This document shows, in pieces, positions 1-11,442 of a DNA stretch of 64,000 bases. The number at the start of each line of letters is the position of its first letter. The first letter of the stretch is position 1. Made by a program: the position numbers and the translations under genes. The notes beneath the pieces are model-generated. The model searched no databases, was not told where the DNA came from, and saw only the letters and a program-made list of their open reading frames with translations. This DNA comes from Rhizophagus clarus (taxonomy: Eukaryota; Glomeromycota; Glomeromycetes; Glomerales; Glomeraceae): NCBI GenBank assembly GCA_015698045.1, contig BLAL01000160.1:62001-126000 (forward strand), written 5' to 3'.

Positions 1-885
1 TGGAATTTCATAATCTCTAACCATTGATTCATATAATCTATAAAATAATCCAAAGTTAATTGCTAATAAAGTCAAGAAAAAACTTGTCGTAGGAACTGCA
101 TAAAAATCTGTTAAACCCATATTTAAGTAACCCTGTAATAATATAAAAAAAAAAAAAAAAAAAATGATTTTTTTTAGTTATTATTAATTAAAAGTCCACA
201 GTATATACAGTATATAACTTACCAAAAGAAATAATCGAGGAATATCTCCAAGAACTAAACTAATCACGCTTGCATGAATGATTTTTTTCTCGGCAGTAAA
301 AGATAATTTCGCATCAAATATGTCCATATAATTAAATTTACAATTTAAAACGTGCAATACATTAAGACTACCTAATGAACAAAATGCAATAAATATACAA
401 AAAGCTTTATGTTCTTGAAACCATGTACGAAATTGTTCATTATTGTTAAGTTCTCTTCGTAATATAAATACAGTAAGTAATAAATTGAAAAAAATCATAA
501 TGAATAAAACCGGTAAACTACAAAAGAAAAAAGAAATCATTATTTAGATAAAAGGTCAGGGAAGTTGGTTAATTAAATAACGTAAATGACATTACTTAAA
601 TAAAGGAGGATTAAGAAACATGTCAGCTGCAAAGAACCATAACCACAGATTGAAAATTATGTAAAAAATCCAATCATAGGTTATCAACAAAGTGTTGAAC
701 ATAATAAAATTATTATGCTATAAGAAAAAGTGTCGATTAATTAACGTTCAAAAAATTGATTTATTTTTTTCTTTATAACTTACATTTTTATTCTTACAGA
801 CACCAAAAATATACGTAGAAAAGATTATTAGAAATCCTCCAACAAGAAGGCATACCGTCGCAATGATTTCAGTTAAGTCGCTCAT
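1..885 (-). CDS. multi-pass membrane protein, tandem copy 1 (3'-partial)
   Basis: Not a family I can name. I assembled four exons by hand on the minus strand: 784-885, 596-717, 223-517 and 1-132 (runs off the window). All junctions are GT-AG, and the phases fit (102 nt; 122 nt; 295 nt). The start ATG at 883-885 opens with MSDLTEIIATVCLL. Hydrophobic stretches lie in exon 1, exon 2 (around FNTLLITYDWIFYIIF), at the start and middle of exon 3 (LFIMIFFNLLLTVFIL; FCIFIAFCSLGSLNVLHVL), at its end, and in exon 4, so about six to seven membrane segments are likely. Intron positions and phases match the complete copy at 2034-2975, including the identical 295-nt third exon. At least 217 residues are visible. 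A plasma-membrane or organelle membrane role is inference; no catalytic motif is seen. Confidence 0.8.
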
Positions 886-1335
886 TTTTAAATATATTTC
901 TCATAAAAAAAGGGCAAAAGAAATCAAATCGATTTAATTTTAAAATGAAATTGAGCAGAAATTTAATGTTTATAAAAAAAAATTGATGCTTTTGTTGATC
1001 TAAAAATAACCACATTGTTTTAGAAAGTTCTATTTTTGTTTTTTTATAGATAAATTGGTAACAAATTTCCTGATTAATATTCTTTTTTAGTTACTTGTTG
1101 CATTGCATAACATAATGATTGTAATTTAATTTATAAATTTATACTGTATTTCGAAATTTTTAAAAAAGAAATCGGCAACTATATAAATAGTAACAAATTT
1201 TTTTTGATCCACCTTAAAATGTCAATTTAAAAAATTATTTCCAAGAAATTATTTTCCCTTCATGTACATAAAAAGATATGTTCAAAAATAGGACATCATG
1301 TGAAATACTGTAATCACGTGGATTTATGAATTAAA
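886..1335 (-). promoter_or_regulatory. upstream region of membrane gene copy 1
   Basis: This stretch upstream of the copy 1 start matches the stretch upstream of copy 2 (2976-3345), with blocks such as CTTAAAATGTCAAT, TTCAAAAATAGGA and CATGTGAAATACT in the same order, followed by a TCACGTGG block. The promoter therefore seems to have been copied with the gene. No defined transcription factor site is claimed. The stretch 1336-2033 holds no gene that I can recognise. Confidence 0.55.
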
Positions 1336-2033
1336 AGGTATGGTCAACTCCGTCAACTCCTTTAAATTAAATTCGTTCGTTCTTTCTAATATCGAAAAAC
1401 AGTCATACCTTTGAACTTGGAGATTATATCTGAGACGGATGATTCATTCATAAGAAATTAGAGTTATTTTTTGAAAACTTATTAGATAGGAATCTTTCGT
1501 AGCCGACAGACGATCCAAATCCGATTTTCGTCTCCGAATTTTATAAATGACGTACGTCATGAATCATGATGATATCAACTAACGAGATTTATAAAAGAAA
1601 AAAGATCGCGTTAAACTTGTTATATCACGCCATCGTACATGTTAACTTCACCGAGACGTAAGTTTTCTTTTTCCTTGTATTATCTATTGTATTCAGTATA
1701 CTGTTAATCAATTATGAAATAATGTAAATATGATGTATTTTTTTTTTAAACGTTGGTAACTGATAAGACTGTCGATCACGGCGTAAAAGATTATCGCTTT
1801 ACCACATCCTATAACACTTTATCCTAATTCGTTAAATAAAATACGAGTTAAATGCGCTTAAATTTTTAACACAAAAATGGGTAAGAATTTGGTTTATTAA
1901 TTATCATTATTATTCATCTGATAGAATAAATTACACAACGAAATATAATCATGATTCAGTCGATAAATCTAACCTAATCTTTCAAATCTAGTAGTAGATC
2001 TAAACTGTATATTCGTTAATGAAAATAAATAAG

Positions 2034-2975
2034 TTATGCCTCTAAAATTTGATTTTTACTTATAATTAATTCTTGTACAGTTGGTTTTTCATAATCTCTA
2101 ATCGTTGATTCATATATTCTATAAAATAATCCAGAGGCAAATACCGATAAAGTCAATAAACAACTTATCGAAGGAATTGCATAATATGCAAATCCGTATG
2201 GTTGAAATACAACATTGGTGAAAGTCTATAATAATTGATTTCATTAATTGAACTGTAACATATATATATACATATACGATATATAAAGTTCATGCTTACC
2301 GAAAAACATGATCGAGGAAGATCTCCAATAAGTAGACTAATCACACTTGCATGAATGACTTTTTTCTCGAAAGTAGAAGATAATTTTGCATCAAATATAT
2401 CCATATCGTTAAATTTACAATTTAAAACGTGCAATACGTTAAGACCACCTGGTGAACAAAATACAACAAACATACAAAAAACTTTATGTTTTTGGTACCA
2501 TGCACGAAATTGTTCATTATTTTTAAATTCTCGTCGTAATATAATAACAGCAAGCAATAAATTGAAAAGAATCATGCTAATTGCAACAGAGAGACTACAA
2601 AAAAAAAAAACTTTTTAGATGAAATAAGGAAAATTGGTTAATTTAATAACGTAAAGTAACATTACAGAGAATATACGGAAAAGAGAGCAAAATCATCTAC
2701 AGTATCCGAGTGAGTTGCGATCCATATATTGAAAAGTATGTAGAAAATCCAATCATAAGTTATCAACAAAGTGTTAAACATAATAAAATTATTACTCTAT
2801 AATGAAAATAAATTGAAACATCAATTACCAATAATTAACGTTAAAAGTTAATTTATTTGTTATAACTTACGTTTTTATTCTTACGGACTCCAAAAATATA
2901 CGTAGAAAAGATTAATACAAATCCTCCGATAGCAAAGAATAATGTTATAATGAGGCCTATCATATAGTTATCCAT
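2034..2975 (-). CDS. multi-pass membrane protein, tandem copy 2 (complete, 240 aa)
   Basis: Complete four-exon gene on the minus strand: 2871-2975, 2666-2796, 2300-2594 and 2034-2225, with 71-74-bp GT-AG introns. Lengths 105, 131, 295 and 192 nt give 240 codons plus TAA. The start is ATG at 2973-2975 (MDNYMIGLII). Hydrophobic segments lie at about residues 4-27, 38-60, 80-97, 110-130, 150-170 and 190-215. A polar C-terminal tail ends KNQILEA. Shared signatures with copy 1 are FSTYIFGVxKNKN at the exon 1 end, NNFIMFNTLLITYDWIFYI in exon 2, and NVLHVLNCKF in exon 3. Exon 2 diverges most: copy 2 has a polar HSDTVDD stretch where copy 1 is hydrophobic. I cannot assign a function. The pair looks like a recent tandem duplication of a lineage-specific family. 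Confidence 0.85.
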
Positions 2976-3345
2976 ATTTAATGTTTTTTTTTAAACAAAT
3001 AAAAGAATTTGTTTTCAAGAAAACCAATTCGCTTAAAACGAGAGGCGAGAATTTTAATATTTATAAAAAAAAAAAGTTTCTTTATTTGACCAAAAATAGC
3101 CACTTTTTGTTTTTGGAAAATTCTTTTTTTCATACTTTTTTTTATACTTTTTTTTATAGATAATGCGGCCAATAAATTTTCTGAGTTCAGGCAATTTAGT
3201 TGGTATAAATAGTAAACGGTTTTTAATCTATCTTAAAATGTCAATATAAAAAGGTTTCCAAGAAAGAAGAATTGTTCAAAAATAGGAAGAACATCATGTG
3301 AAATACTATTGTCACGTGGCCTATAAATTAAAAATGATCTACTTT
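2976..3345 (-). promoter_or_regulatory. upstream region of membrane gene copy 2
   Basis: Counterpart of the copy 1 upstream region, with the same ordered blocks (CTTAAAATGTCAAT, TTCAAAAATAGGA, CATGTGAAATACT, TCACGTGG). The two strands here also carry short poly-A/poly-T-derived open frames, which I treat as noise. From 3346 to 4249 I see only A/T-rich spacer without a recognisable gene. Confidence 0.5.
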
Positions 3346-4249
3346 AAAACTTCTTGAATTCGTTCTTTCTAAGAGTATCAGATAAATTGATCAGGCTGAA
3401 GTTATTTTTGAAAACTTATTTAGGTAGGAATCTTTCGTGATTCTGACTAAAATCTGATTCGCTTCCGAACTTGGAAAAAAAAAAGTTTGATTATAAAGAT
3501 GGAAGCAAATAAAGCTATAAGATGGAACTAGAGCTATATTAATACCAAATGTAAAATACTCCTATATAATATGCATTATCCATAAATGAAAAAACAATGT
3601 ATAATAAGAAAACGAACGCTTCGAATGTTGTCTTTATTTCGCATATAAATACTTTTGATTAATATAACATGTAATTGTTTTTATATAGCGAGATACTAGT
3701 CAAAATAAATGTAACAAATTAAATTATCTAAATATTGCAAATTGCGTCAATTTGGTATTTAGATTATTCACGTGACCGAAATTTTTAGAAGGGTTGCATT
3801 AAGATAATTTGACCAGAATTATGATTTAGGTAATTTTTAATCCGTTACCTCACTTACCTGATTAATAATCGCTAAACATTTAATCGGGTTTCTATTGTCA
3901 AGCACAAATTTATAATTTAATAGTTGGTCATTCTTAATTGTATTTTATTTATATTATTTATGTTAAGATGAACTATTGACGTATCACAGGGGATACCGTG
4001 CTATTTATTAAAAATCGTTCAAAAAGTATCTTTTTTTGTTGTTGTAACTCATACATTGATGTCGTGGATCATATGCTGAGATTACAATGCACGATAAACG
4101 CCATCCAATAGTTTTCGTTTCGGATAAATTTCCGCGTAGGACTGAATTATGTGCTTTATGCAGGGGGTCAGTGAATTTTGCGCGAATATTTAAAAGGAAG
4201 TATATTGAAAGGAAAAAGTTTCATTTAAGTTACACGATAACATAATGTT

Positions 4250-4935
4250 TTATTCCTCTAATTGCAACTTGCGAGCAGCAGCAAGATCTGCAAGAGTTAA
4301 TAATCTATCATTATCATCGTTAGTTGCTTTGGTTTTAATTTTCTTTTTCAAATTATTATAATAGAAATTCTTGACCATTAATGGACTAGCTCCTGGAATT
4401 TTTTTAGCAGCTTCGGACCATTTAAATTTATTTTCTTCAATAATTTTTGCCTCCTCTTCATTAAATTTCCTTTTCTTAACTGTTATAAGAATAATTTTAG
4501 CACATTATTTAACAAAATTAAAAATGTTTCTTAAAATTATACCTGAGGGATCCAAATGATTAACCCATCTATCCCGAATTTGTTTAGTATTTCTCTTGCC
4601 TTTGAACCCTTTTTCAATTTTAGCAAGATTGGTAATACCATGCTCTTGTACGAGAGATTCTAACAAAAGATCTTCCTAAATAATTTAATTAAAACTTTTA
4701 ATTTACGATAATAATAATAATAATAAATAAATAAATAAATACAGTTAATTGGGTAAATTACATCTTTTGTCCATCTCCCTTTACGAACTGTCGATAACAT
4801 ATCAGAGGAGAGTACAACGGAGAAAAATGTGGAATAGGAGGTCATCATAAATAATGAGAAAAGCTCAAGTGTCATACCCTTGTTGAATCCGTTTATTACC
4901 TTTTCATTTTCATTTTTTTTTACTTGATAACTCAT
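4250..4935 (-). CDS. Myb-like (SANT) DNA-binding protein, 178 aa
   Basis: Three exons on the minus strand: 4762-4935, 4543-4675 and 4250-4479 (174, 133 and 230 nt), giving 178 aa. Splicing joins KGRWTKD at the end of exon 1 to EDLLLESLVQEHG in exon 2, which rebuilds a classical Myb repeat, continuing through GKRNTKQIRDRWVNHLDP. Exon 3 supplies a second, weaker repeat (KRKFNEEEAKIIEEN, FKWSEAAKKIPG, MVKNFYYNNLKK). In the first repeat the central tryptophan is replaced (NLAKIEKGF), and in the second the first Trp is Phe and the third Tyr, so only part of the Trp cluster remains. Residues 1-49 are unusual and fairly hydrophobic, and the true start might differ from ATG 4933-4935. By family, it probably binds DNA in the nucleus. 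A decayed transposon-derived Myb is possible, but no TIRs were seen around it. Confidence 0.75.
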
Positions 4936-6157
4936 TTGAATTTCACAATAATTATGTTAAATTAGGGAAAAAACAATTTTTTGCTGTTCAACTTTCCAAA
5001 GGTAAAAATTATTTTAAAATAAAAAAAAGAAAGACGCAAAAAAGATATTTAAATTGTGAACAAAAAAAACTAAACTTTTATGGAATAATGTGTTATTAAA
5101 AATTATAGTACCCGGTATTATCGAGCCAATAATGGAAATGCTAAGAAAGAGTGCATTGTGTTTATTTATATCATATGATTTTATTTTTTATTTTTTTTTT
5201 TTTTCTTCTCGTACGGCATTAAAAGCCCCTGAATTTAATCCATATCGCTTATATATCACATCAAACGTCATATTCCGTCATGTAATTGTGATACAATAAA
5301 TTTTGCCTGATAACGTACAGTATTTTATAGATATTGTACGGTGTTGTATTTATATTGGTTAACGTCACGAAGTGACATTAATCAATGTAAATACCACCGT
5401 GTTATCGTACAGCTAATGCAGATTATGCTTTCTATCAACTATATAAAGTTTAATTTAATGATATCAGATATCGATAAATAGTGAAATTTACTCTTCATTT
5501 TAATATTGTACGCAAATAAACTATTACCGTTCAAATTGTGCGAAAATATTATTATTAACAATTTATTAAATAGATAGGTTAAACGACATCAGCATAATCC
5601 TATAGGGCCGTGCGATAATAAATGATAAAATAAGTGGTTCAAGCGTACAATAATACAATATACCGGGCTATATTAACTCTAAGGAAATGTGATTCGTAAT
5701 CCGCCAGTAAACCTATTAATAGGCGAGATAGGTAATTCTTAATCTACAATGTCTGGAAGATAACTTGACTTTCTATTGATCCTAGAGACACTATTAGTTG
5801 CGTCTTGATGAGACGAATCCAAATTTTCAAGTTTCGATTTTTTTTTTTTTTTTTTTAAATTTAATATTACAGCTCTTAGTAAAGTGTCTTTTAGTGCTGG
5901 ACTTTTAGTAGATAGCCAATTTATATAGGTTTTATGATACATTTAAAAAATTGGTACCTTGCATTGTTGGATTAGCAGATTCCACGTTACTAATATAACT
6001 TTTACCTAATGTCACTAATTAAAATTTTATGATTTACTAACGGATCACGAATTAATTCTATTAGAAATTGAAATTTCTACGATGACACAATGCGCGGCAA
6101 GCGGATCGGTTACAACTCCTTTTACAAAAACGTTAAACCACGTAATATTATCGTCCA
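4936..6157. other. intergenic, no confident gene
   Basis: A/T-rich spacer. It contains a 67-codon minus frame at 5739-5942 broken up by a poly-lysine (poly-A) run, and a 69-codon plus frame at 5090-5299 with a poly-T run. I regard neither as a supported gene. The strongest structure is the hairpin at 5338-5400, listed separately. Confidence 0.5.
5338..5400. repeat. near-perfect 63-bp hairpin
   Basis: The two arms are almost reverse complements: ACGGTGTTGTATTTATATTGG pairs with its partner near the right end, and the centre is GTCACGAAGTGAC with a 3-base loop. The arms are about 30 nt with a few mismatches. Further out, the words ATAACGTACAG and TTATCGTACAG flank the hairpin as a direct pair. 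It could be a tiny MITE, a DNA cruciform, or an RNA hairpin. Confidence 0.7.
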
Positions 6158-6472
6158 ATGATTGTAGAAAAGTATAACGCATCTCGTTGGATTTGGTATG
6201 ACGAGACTAAGGGGAGGAACTTTGAGTTTATTCAAGTATCAGACAGAACGTGTCAGATGGTGATAAGTTCAATATCCCTAGAATCGATAGATGACGAACT
6301 ATTCCATCTCATAAAATGCTCATGTGACGTACGAAACGATGACGAGCTAATGGTATGTATAAAAACTATTGATAAAGGGCAGCAGGACACTAAATTTTGT
6401 CACAAAAATAAAAATTATTCTTGTAAGATCTCTGAAATACTTTTAATTTACCTAACGAATGAGATTTGCTGA
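6158..6472 (+). CDS. hypothetical protein, 104 aa (uncertain)
   Basis: An open frame from ATG 6158 encodes MIVEKYNASRWIWYDETKGR and continues with an acidic, cysteine-containing stretch (DDELFHLIKCSCDVRNDDEL), then a Lys-rich tail and TGA. Composition is protein-like and the local base composition is less A/T-extreme than the flanks, which is why I list it. A second short plus frame (ATG at 6081, MTQCAASGSVTTPF) lies just upstream in another frame and could be a 5' exon or part of a decayed gene. A GTATGT at 6353 followed by CAG near 6385 could be a short intron. No family recognised; a chance frame is quite possible. Confidence 0.3.
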   Translation: MIVEKYNASRWIWYDETKGRNFEFIQVSDRTCQMVISSISLESIDDELFHLIKCSCDVRNDDELMVCIKTIDKGQQDTKFCHKNKNYSCKISEILLIYLTNEIC

Positions 6473-6610
6473 AAGTCAAGCACGCTTATTTAAAATTAAA
6501 TGGTGAAACTGTTATTTAAGGGATGGCGTCAGTTAATTCAATCCTGAATTAAATTAAATAACGTAATTTATTGTCTTGCATGTACTCCTTTTCTTTCGTC
6601 CCTTATTATA

Positions 6611-7935
6611 ATTCATTTATAATATTAAATTAGGAAATAATTGTGCATGTTTATTTAATTACACAAATTTACATGTACTATATTTTTGTTTTATATTTAT
6701 ACAGTTGTTTCACAATAGTTATGGCGTCAATTGGAATGGTTTCTTTATACAATTGTTTTACATTAGTGTTGAATTAATGGCGTTATTGGAATGGTTTCTT
6801 ATACAGCTGTTCCACATTAGTATTGAGGAGTCGATGGCGTTATGAAATGATTTCCTTCAGATTCTGTGCTTTGAATTATTCTTCATTGCCTATTTTAATG
6901 ATATTTGTTAATAATGCTACTTAAATTTCATTTGAGTCGAATCCCCAAAATTTTATAAATTTGTCAAATCTGTGATTGTCTGGCGTATATCTAAGTTATC
7001 CCCGAAACCAGGGTAATTAAGTACAGGAAGAATCGTATTATACGTTCAAGTTTGTTGTACACGTTGAAAATTTTTTTCCAATAAGAAAATTTCATTTGGA
7101 TGCATCTTAAAAGATAGTTAGTCCCATTAGCAACTTCCCATTTTGTCAGTTGGATACTTAATTATTATAATTTCAGTCGGAATTTCTAAATAAAGTATTT
7201 TTGTATAGCATTTATAGCATTTTCGGCAATAAGTAAAAAAAGACCGATAATTAAAACATTAAAAAAATCTAGATGAATTCATTTATTATATTAAATTAGG
7301 GAAAAAATTGTGCATGTTTATTTAATTACACAAATTTACATGTGTTATACAGTATTTTTGTTTTACATTTATACAATTGTTTCAACATTAGTTATTATTC
7401 GTTTAGCGAGTTGATGGAGCCATGGGAGTGGTTTCTTTATACAATTGTTTTACATTAGTATTGAATTAATGGCGTTATTGGAATGGTTTCTTAAACAGCA
7501 TTACAGCTGTTCCACATTAGTATTATTCGCTTGGCGAGTTGATAATGGTTTTCGTGCTTTGAATTATATTTTTCATTGCTTATTTTAATAATATTTGTTA
7601 ATAATGTTACTTTTGAGTTGAAGCAAATCCCAAAAATTTATAGATCTGTTAAATCTGTAATTTGTCTGGCACATATCTAAGTTGATCTCCGAAACCAGGG
7701 TAATTAAGTACAGGAAGAAGAATCGTATGATACGTTTCAAGTTTGTTGTACGCATTGAAAATTTTTTTCCAATAGGAAAATTTGATTTTGTTACATTTTA
7801 AAAGATAGTTAGTCCCATTTTGTCGTTTGAATACAATAATTTCAACTCGGAATTTCTAAATCAAGTATTTTTGTATAGCATTTTCAGTAATGAGTAAAAA
7901 AAAGATCGATAACTAATTAAAAAAATCTAGATGAT
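6611..7935. repeat. tandem direct duplication, period 666 bp
   Basis: Two adjacent copies, 6611-7275 and 7277-7935, start ATTCATTTAT and end AAAAAAATCTAGATGA. Matching blocks include AATTGTGCATGTTTATTTAA, GAAACCAGGGTAATTAAGTA and AAAAGATAGTTAGTCCCA. Each copy also contains an internal smaller repeat with TGGAATGGTTTCTTTATAC. On the minus strand both copies keep the same short peptide-like stretch (PVLNYPGFGD) but no long frame, so an old exon or pseudogene may be inside. No TIRs or target duplications were found. Confidence 0.75.
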
Positions 7936-8874
7936 CGACATTATTACTAAATTACTAAATTATTATAATGATTACAGAATAAGATACATGACGTCATGTT
8001 ACAAGGTAAAAAGAATTTCCAAAGGTAATTAAGTACCGCCGATTTTGGTGAGACAAAAAATTTTTACTATTTATACTATTTATTAATAATCATCACGTGG
8101 CTTAACAATGGATTGAGAAAAGATTTCGCGAAAGATTACTTTAATAAGTTGTAAAAAATTTGAAAATCTGTTAGTCTGTGTCTCCGTTTTAAAATAATTC
8201 CATTTTACCGAAAATAAATATTTTTAAAAATCACGATATTTTCTTTAATCCATCCTTATTTTAATTTAATCATACAATAAGAAAATCTGAAATATCACTA
8301 AATTCACGTGATTGATCATAAATATAATCCCTTCGGCAAAATATTTCTTTTATTTTTCTTCATGTTTTTATCCATAGCGAAATGCACATGAAACTTGTGT
8401 TACATAGAATATAGCTCTTATAGGTTTAGATCTCACGTCAAAATTATCTCATCCCCTTTTCTCCTTTTCAATTACAGTTATTTACGTCAAGTTTCGTTGT
8501 GTAACCCATACTTTTCCGGCTGATTAATTATTTTATGATACCTGCATTCTCTAAATAAGGGTTAATATAAATACATCTTAGTAAAAAGGAGAATGTTCTC
8601 TTTTCTCTTCACTACCATTAAAGACACGTTTATTTTCATGAGTATCGTGAGTATTTCTTTCAAAAAAAAAAAAAAAATTTTTTTTTTTTTTTATTTTCAT
8701 TTTTCTGACCAATTTATTATTCTAGGTTGAATTCTTTTAAAGAACTTACGTTATTGGTACTTAAAAAAGTCCAAGAAGAAAAAATTTATTTATTTTAAAA
8801 AAAAAAACAAAAAATTTTTTATATACACAGACTATTATTTCTTTTTATTTAATTTATTATCAGAAAAAAATACA
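7936..8874 (+). promoter_or_regulatory. kinase upstream region with A/T hairpin
   Basis: Non-coding stretch before the kinase start. It contains a run of 16 A followed by 15 T (about 8662-8692), a potential perfect A/T hairpin 180 bp upstream of the ATG, and a C/T-rich segment just before it that could mark transcription start. No specific factor site is claimed. Confidence 0.4.
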
Positions 8875-11442
8875 ATGCCAATGATTGAACAATTGAAAAA
8901 CTTTATTCGTCACGGGAAACAAGCAAACAAGCATGCCAACCCGGATAATGGTAATAATGACCAATATCCAGTTTCTCCTGCTCCCATAGATAATTCTTAC
9001 CCTGAAATCAAAACAAGGGTAGATTTAGATAATTCCTCTGCAATACAACAAATAGTAGCCGAAGAAAGGGAGCAGAGAAATAAAATGCCTACATATCCCG
9101 GTTTGGATCGTTATCAAATATTAGAAAAAATGGGAGAGTACGTGAAATCAAAATTTTTTTTCGTATTTTAAGAATTTAAGGAATTATTTGGATATCAATT
9201 GAATCAATTAGTTCATAAATAATGGATCAAATAATCAAACGAGTTATCAATTAATTTTACAGCGGTGCGTTCAGTAACGTCTACAAAGCTATTGATAAAA
9301 TGACTCAGCAGAAAGTAGCTATCAAAGTAGTAAGAAAGAGAGAATTAAATCATTCACAGGTACGAGCTTTATTTGATTATTTTGTAAGGTGTGGATGTTT
9401 TTGGTTTTTTTAGTGGCAGTTCCCAGCCACCTAATCAAGTGAAAACGATAAGAAATTCTCGACAGCATTGGCGCGAACGCTAAATGTTATCAAGGTGACT
9501 TAATTCAGACTTGGGATAGTTCAACTTTGACGTATAGGCCCTTAGAAATTCCATGCTGAAACTATCAGTTTCTCATCCAATCCACTTCTTATATAATATC
9601 CATCGAATAGGAGAAGCATCTTCATCGTGATATGAAAAAGAAGCCTCGTGCAATTGAGGTTAGCTTAAATTTTTTTAAAAAAAAAAAAAAAAAAATTTTT
9701 TATATATGATGTTGATGCTCGAAATAAGAAAATAAAAACATATCAAGCATATTCCTCCATTCAAATGGTTTTCAAGGGGTTATGAAAATTGATCTTCGTT
9801 TGAATTTAATTTCATACCTTTAATTCCTTTGAACTGTAAGAATTGCTTGATAGATTTTTAAAATTAATAAAAGGAAAGCTTGACTAAATTCACCTTTTTT
9901 TTTATTATTTTCGATAGAGATCGAATATCCTCAAAGAAGTTCAAATAATGCGACAATTGAAACACCCTTCAATCGTATCCCTGTTATCGTTTTTGGAATC
10001 TCAGGATTATTACTATCTGATCCTTGAATTAATGGAAGGTGGTGAGTTATTTCATCAAATAGTGAAACTCACTTATTTCTCAGAAGATTTGGCACGTCAC
10101 GTTATCGTTCAAGTTGCCGAAGGAATAAGATACTTACACGAGGAAAAAGGAGTTGTTCACAGGTAATAATAATCATAAATTCATAAATTTTGAAAGCACG
10201 TATTGTTTTTTAAATCAAAATAAAATATTATAATAATTTTAGAGACATTAAACCCGAAAATCTTTTATTTGAGCCCATTGCGTTCGTTCCTTCAAAAAAT
10301 CCATCTCCACCTCCGGGTCCAAATGAAGAACCTAAAGAAGATGAAGGAGAATTTATTCTTGGAGTAGGTGGTGGAGGCATTGGAAAGGTTAAGATTGCTG
10401 ATTTTGGCTTATCGAAGATTGTGTGGGATGAGCAGACAATGACTCCATGTGGTACAGTTGGATACACCGCACCTGAGATTGTAAAGGACGAAAGATACAG
10501 TAAAAGTGTGGATATGTGGGCACTTGGTTGTGTCTTATATACTATGTTGTGTGGGTTTCCACCTTTTTATGATGAGAGTATTCCAGAATTGACCGAAAAA
10601 GTTGCTAAGGGTCAATATACTTTCTTAAGTCCTTGGTGGGATCCCATCTCTACTTCATGTAAGTCGTAAAAATTAGATTAAATTATTTGCATCACATATT
10701 AATACGTTTTAACTTCATTTCTATAGCTAAAGATTTGATATCAAATCTTCTCACGGTCAATCCAGAAAAACGCTTTACTATAAACCAATTTTTCGAACAT
10801 CCATGGATTAAGAATGAAGTAAGTTGAGTGTCCTTTAATAATTCACAAAAGCAATAGATTTTATTACTAAATTTTATTAATATATTCAAAAATGAATAGC
10901 ATAAACAGCCTATTCCGAATGCACCAGTTGAGAAGAAGAAGGCTGTTGAAAATTATGCCATGATTGATTCTCCCTTAATATATGATGAAATTATAAATAC
11001 ACCCGGTGAACCTATCAGACGAAAAGACGTACTTTCACCGGGCATATCTCTTAAGGAAGCGTTTGATGTTAGTTATGCTGTCCATCGTATGGAAGAGGAG
11101 AGTGCGAGAAAAAGAAAAATTAAATTAGGTGGAAAGAGTGGACCTTTAAATCCATTCAAGGGCAAATTGAATTTAAATGCGATGGATGATGACGATGATG
11201 ACGATGATTCAACAGAATCCTCAACAACAGTTTATCAAATTCCAATAGGTAAAGCAGATCCAAATTTTATTGCTAATGAACGCGTTAAAAAGAAAGCGGG
11301 TACAAAATTTACCTTTATGCAATCCGCATCATCGAACAAACACAAGGAAGCATCTAGACGTGGAGGTTTTGAGTTAAATTTAGACGGTGCTACATTACTA
11401 GGCAGACGGAGAAAAGTTTCTTTAGATCCTATTGGTGTCTAG
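8875..11442 (+). CDS. Ser/Thr protein kinase, Rck/Srk1 (MAPK-activated, CaMK group) type, 551 aa
   Basis: Six exons: 8875-9137, 9263-9359, 9918-10162, 10243-10658, 10727-10818 and 10900-11442 (1656 nt with stop). All junctions are GT-AG and in phase. Residues 1-80 are a polar N-terminal region. The kinase domain runs from about 80 to 355: Gly loop GDGAFSNVY (87-95), VAIK Lys109, helix C Glu127, HRDIKPEN (201-208), DFG (255-257), activation loop with TPCGTVGY and APE (278-280), then DMWALGCVLY. An insert of about 40 residues, rich in Pro, Glu and Gly, lies between DIKPENLLFE and KIADFG, as in fungal Rck2/Srk1 kinases. The C-terminal 180 residues hold an eight-Asp run and basic patches. Family knowledge: such kinases act downstream of stress-activated MAP kinases. 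Substrates and regulation here are inference. The 558-bp second intron is the longest I could resolve. Confidence 0.93.

Noticed and set aside
2978..3172. Overlapping open frames on both strands rich in Lys/Phe
   Set aside because: They run through A- and T-runs in the conserved upstream region of membrane gene copy 2; low complexity and no start context.
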